Below are positions 6,254-9,467 of a stretch of DNA of 9,467 nt, in pieces. The translations under genes were made by a program, and so were the position numbers. The DNA lies in contig CAJMQA010000124.1 in assembly GCA_905215395.1 (NCBI GenBank), positions 1 to 9,467 of the forward strand, in the 5' to 3' direction. The stretch's first letter is position 1, and each line of letters begins with the position of its first letter. The notes beneath the pieces were generated by a model. It was not told the DNA's origin, made no database searches, and saw only the letters and a program-made list of their open reading frames with translations. This DNA is from an uncultured bacterium. Lineage in GTDB: Bacteria > Bacteroidota > Bacteroidia > Bacteroidales > Marinifilaceae.

Positions 6254-7744
6254 TCAACGATTAGAAAGTTCATCTTCAGGCAGAGGCGGAACAAAGCGGT
6301 CTGCACTACATGGATAGTTATTACCATTACAAGCGTTTTCATCACGCTGAATGCTTACCCCCATCCGTTTATACATAAAGAAACTTTGGCCTTCCCCGTA
6401 AAATTCCCTCAAATATTCCCGGCGCAAACAATTTTGCAAGTCGGCAGCACTCACGACAGGAAGCCCGGGGACACCTCTCCGTTCCCTGCTTTGATTCAGC
6501 CATTCGTATCCATCTTTCGGATCGTTTTCACATTCCGCAGCAATGAGATACACTTCACTCAACCGGATCAAGGGCATCATATAAGCATAAAAAGGATATT
6601 TATCTGCTTCCACATTCGCAGGAAATTTCAGCGCCCTGTATTTATTCAGAATAAAACCACGGGTTCCCACTCCCGTAGCAGGAGTCCACTGCGACTGATA
6701 GCGATAATCGCCGGTTTCCCCTGCAAACAGCCAACCTGAAACAAAATCAGGTTTCGGTTGCAACAAATTGGTTCCTGCATTTTCGGGTTCAAAGCTATAA
6801 GTATAAATATCAGAACGATCCCTTTTGTACATTCCCAGCAACACTTCTGAGGAAAACACCCGGTCGGGCGTCTGGCTGTTTCCTAATAAAGTGGAAGGAT
6901 CTACTGCCGGAAAATGTTCCTGTACAGCAGGATCACCCAACAAACGCAAAGCTGTCGTCCTGGCATTCTATTTATCTTGTCCGTATAGATAAACACGGGC
7001 TTTCAAAGCCAAAACCGCATAATAATTAAAGCGTAATTGACGATAGCGCAGAAAAATATCATCCGGATCTTCATCCCCGGGAGAACTGGCCATTGGTCCA
7101 CTAGTAATCACCGGATCTTCTTTCAGACATTGTTCAGCCTGATTCAAATCACGGATAATTTTATGAAAAATCACAGAATCCGCCGGCAGCAAAGGCAAAT
7201 TGGAAATTTTCACCGATTCATTATAAGGGATAGACTGTGCTTTCGCATTCAATTTATAAATCGGTCCGAAAAGCCGGAGCATATCAAAATGCAGGAAAGC
7301 CCGTAGAGCAAGCATTTCCCCCTGCATCAGGACTGCCTCACGCTCTGGCAATATCCCTTTCTGTTTATCTATATTATCTAAAATTACATTGCAATTCAGA
7401 ATCGTCGAAAAGGCGGTCGCCCAGGCTGCACTGAGAGCCGATTTCATATTATCATTGTCGTAATCCCATTTAACAGCAGCAGAAATCAGTGAGCCACTAG
7501 TCGCTACCGGAGCATAGCGCAAACCCATCAATTCTATCATTTCATAAGAAAGATTCCGTCCATAGAGAGAAGAGTTCGCCAATTGATTATAAACCCCATT
7601 TGCAGCAGCATAAAAGCCACTACGTGTGCCAAACAATTGTTCCTGAGTCTGTTTGTCTTTGGGAGTCACATTCAGAAAATCCGAACATCCTGTACACACC
7701 ACAAACAGTACAAACACATATTTTAATCTGTTTCCTATTTTCAT
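6254..7744 (-). pseudogene. susD: SusD/RagB-like lipoprotein, interrupted by an in-frame TAG
   Basis: SusD-type proteins are surface lipoproteins that close over the SusC barrel and capture substrate. Here the frame from ATG 7744 spans 496 codons, a normal SusD length, but codon 259 is TAG (6968-6970). Before it are a signal peptide with Cys20 as the likely lipidated residue, the N-terminal SusD segment FLNVTPKDKQTQEQLF (23-38), the TPR-type helix GEMLALRAFLHFDMLRLFG (142-160) and a second one ending LALKARVYLYGQDK (245-258). After it, in the same frame, come NARTTALRLLGDP and the SusD/RagB C-terminal domain: LIRLSEVYLIAAE (about 392-404), REYLREFYGEG (about 442-452), MYKRMG (about 457-462) and a typical end, PLPEDELSNR. 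No base is lost or gained. The 258-residue product would lack the C-terminal half. An in-frame TTG at 6949 has no signal peptide after it, so the second half is unlikely to be a separate protein. Alternatives are a sequencing error or amber suppression. Confidence 0.85.
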
Positions 7745-7754
7745 ATCCGGTATA

Positions 7755-9467
7755 TTAAAAATTTAACGAAAGTCCCAATTCCAGAGTGCGGGCAAAAGGG
7801 TACAAGGTGCCCCGTTCAGAACGGATATTCGAACAACGGAAGACATCCCGCATTGAAGCCTGTAATTTCAGATTGCTCAGTCCGGCTTTCCGAATCCAAC
7901 CGTCCAGAAATTCATAACCGACATACACAGACTCCAGGGACAATGCATTTTCTTTCTGCACAAAACGGCTGGACATGGGCGTAGACGAAGCATCTGCAAT
8001 GTTTTTGAAACGTACGATGTCCCCCGGTTTCTGCCATCTCTCATACAAAGCCCGTTTGTCCTGATTGTAAAGGATTTTGGCATCGGTAATATTTTCGACT
8101 TTATCATACACTGCACTGTTAAAAACACTGGCCCCCACCTGATAGCGGAAATTCAGGCTCAATGACAATCCTTTATAGTTAAACGAAGTACCCATAATGC
8201 CTTCTATCTTCGGGCGGGCATTCCCACAAATCACTTCATTGTCGTAACTGAAATCATAGGTATAATGACCTTCTTTATCATAGAACAGTTCACGTCCGGT
8301 AGAGGGATCTATCCCGGCAGAGCGCACCGCCCAAATGTCATCCGGATCGGCTCCGTCGTAATAACGGGAGGTATTCCGGCTCTTCCCGTATTTATTCAAA
8401 TCATTCAGTTTATTCCCGATATTATCCAGCCGCGTTTTCTGAGTGCGTAAATTTCCCCTTACCAGCCATGAAATCCGTCGCTCCAGATCCTGGATCAGAT
8501 AATAGGAAACTGAAAGCGTCAGTCCTTGCGAAATCTGTCTCCCGACATTAGTCGCATAGCTTGTAACACCCGATGAAAGAGGCATATTAATATTGATGAG
8601 CAAAGGGTCTGTCACTTTATGATAATAATCAACAGTAGTCGTAAACCGCTTATGGAACAGCGTCAGATCCAGCCCCAGATTCTTATCCAGGGTGATCTGC
8701 CAGTCCAGGTCCGGATTTCCCAAACGTGCCAGAGTAGATCCCATACCGAAATAGTTGGTATTGCCATATTGAAAGGCAAAAGTCGTCAAAGTCCGGGAGG
8801 ACTCGAAACCCTGATTTCCGGGATTACCGACTGAAGCCCTGATTTTAAAGAAATCAATCCAGGCGACGTGATCCTTAATGAAAGATTCATTGTGAATATT
8901 CCACCCCAACCCGACAGACCAGGTGCCGGTAAACTGCCGCGAGGAACCGAATACAGAAGAACCGTTTTCCCGTAAACTGATATCCATCTGATAACGATTA
9001 TCGTAAGAATATCCTCCATTGAAATAGAAATTGACCGCCCGGCTGACAGATTCATAAAAAGTGGGAATACCATTCTCCGGATAACCATTGGAAAAAGAGG
9101 GATAAGCGAAATCACCCACCGGAAATCCCTGGGTTTGATACCCTTGTGTCAGGGCTTTGTTTGCAGAAATATTGCCTCCGGCAACCAAATTGATCTGATG
9201 TTTATGGATCGCCTGCGCGTAGGTAAGTGTCAATTCTCCTTCATATTTTGTCTCATCTGTCATTAAAGAGGTATAAGCCCCTTTTTTGGTTTCATCTTTC
9301 ACCTCATCGTAACGGGTATCTTCCCGGGATATAAATTTTTCGGTATCCTCCTTGGTATAAGTGATACCGAAACGCGCACGTGCCTTGAATACATTCACGG
9401 GAGAATATTCTGCGATGAAATAATTTTGTACAGTCAGGGATTTTCCTTTATCCCGGCTATTCTGACT
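7755..9467 (-). CDS. susC: SusC/RagA-type TonB-dependent outer-membrane transporter, 5' part beyond window
   Basis: C-terminal 570 residues of a SusC-like transporter. The frame is open to the right window edge, so the internal GTG at 9398 is not the real start. The N-terminal carboxypeptidase-like, plug and early barrel parts are missing from view. The visible part is the beta-barrel, with SusC hallmarks: RENGSSVFGSSRQFTGTW then SVGLGWNIHNESF (about 166-196 of the visible chain), WIDFFKIRASVGNPGNQ (about 203-219), LGNPDLDWQ, PLLININMPLSSG, and a final barrel strand ending in LELGLSLNF with a C-terminal Phe as expected for outer-membrane insertion. The protein pulls SusD-captured substrate into the periplasm using TonB energy. 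Its stop (TAA 7755-7757) is 10 bases before the susD ATG. The substrate cannot be deduced; SusCD pairs import glycans, peptides and other nutrients. The operon promoter lies outside the window. Confidence 0.95.
   Translation of the reverse strand, partial: SQNSRDKGKSLTVQNYFIAEYSPVNVFKARARFGITYTKEDTEKFISREDTRYDEVKDETKKGAYTSLMTDETKYEGELTLTYAQAIHKHQINLVAGGNISANKALTQGYQTQGFPVGDFAYPSFSNGYPENGIPTFYESVSRAVNFYFNGGYSYDNRYQMDISLRENGSSVFGSSRQFTGTWSVGLGWNIHNESFIKDHVAWIDFFKIRASVGNPGNQGFESSRTLTTFAFQYGNTNYFGMGSTLARLGNPDLDWQITLDKNLGLDLTLFHKRFTTTVDYYHKVTDPLLININMPLSSGVTSYATNVGRQISQGLTLSVSYYLIQDLERRISWLVRGNLRTQKTRLDNIGNKLNDLNKYGKSRNTSRYYDGADPDDIWAVRSAGIDPSTGRELFYDKEGHYTYDFSYDNEVICGNARPKIEGIMGTSFNYKGLSLSLNFRYQVGASVFNSAVYDKVENITDAKILYNQDKRALYERWQKPGDIVRFKNIADASSTPMSSRFVQKENALSLESVYVGYEFLDGWIRKAGLSNLKLQASMRDVFRCSNIRSERGTLYPFARTLELGLSLNF

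Noticed and set aside
6254..6949. Second half of susD as a separate gene starting at TTG 6949
   Set aside because: The frame is continuous with the upstream SusD half, the bases between the TAG and the TTG still encode SusD-like helix sequence, and no signal peptide follows the TTG. It is better read as the downstream part of one broken gene.
6968..6970. TAG read as an amino acid (stop-codon reassignment) in this genome
   Set aside because: The antiporter gene in the same window ends at TAG (1481-1483) exactly at a natural C-terminus, just before a hairpin, so TAG appears to act as a normal stop here. Rare local suppression is not excluded.
9398..9398. GTG at 9398 as the start of the susC-like gene
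   Set aside because: The frame stays open through 23 more codons to the window edge with barrel-like sequence, and a SusC protein is about twice this length. The true start is outside the window.

Overview
The window looks like chromosomal DNA from a Bacteroidales bacterium. The evidence is a SusC/SusD-type outer-membrane uptake operon with DUF4843 and PKD-like surface lipoproteins, a fused FeoA-FeoB iron transporter, TAnnTTTG-type promoter boxes and A/T-rich leaders without strong Shine-Dalgarno sequences. A gut genus of the Odoribacter/Butyricimonas type would fit, but that is only a guess. All six genes or gene remnants read on the minus strand, so transcription runs from high to low coordinates.

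Region 9467-3751 is a four-gene operon: the 3' part of a susC-like TonB-dependent transporter (cut by the window edge), a susD-like lipoprotein gene, a DUF4843 lipoprotein gene and a PKD-like-family lipoprotein gene. Intergenic gaps are 10, 32 and 5 bases. A textbook GC-rich hairpin with a T-run on the minus strand (3691-3720) closes the operon. Together these genes would form an outer-membrane nutrient importer: barrel, lid and two accessory surface lipoproteins. No degradative enzyme is visible, so the substrate is unknown. The susD gene is interrupted by one in-frame TAG codon at 6968-6970. Recognisable SusD sequence continues in the same frame on both sides, so the uptake system is probably damaged, unless the stop is suppressed or is a sequencing error.

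Region 3622-1481 is a single gene for a 713-residue CPA2-type cation:proton antiporter with a soluble C-terminal half that looks like two universal-stress-protein domains. It has its own putative promoter at 3647-3654.

Region 1405-1 is the first 468 codons of feoAB (FeoA domain fused to the FeoB G domain and the beginning of the membrane part), running off the left edge. The 75-base gap before it is dense with signals: a perfect 17-bp inverted repeat that starts inside the antiporter stop codon, a TAnnTTTG promoter box, and a Fur-box-like palindrome overlapping that box. This fits iron-controlled feoAB expression. The plus-strand open frames are antisense shadows. No tRNA, rRNA, CRISPR array or insertion sequence was seen.
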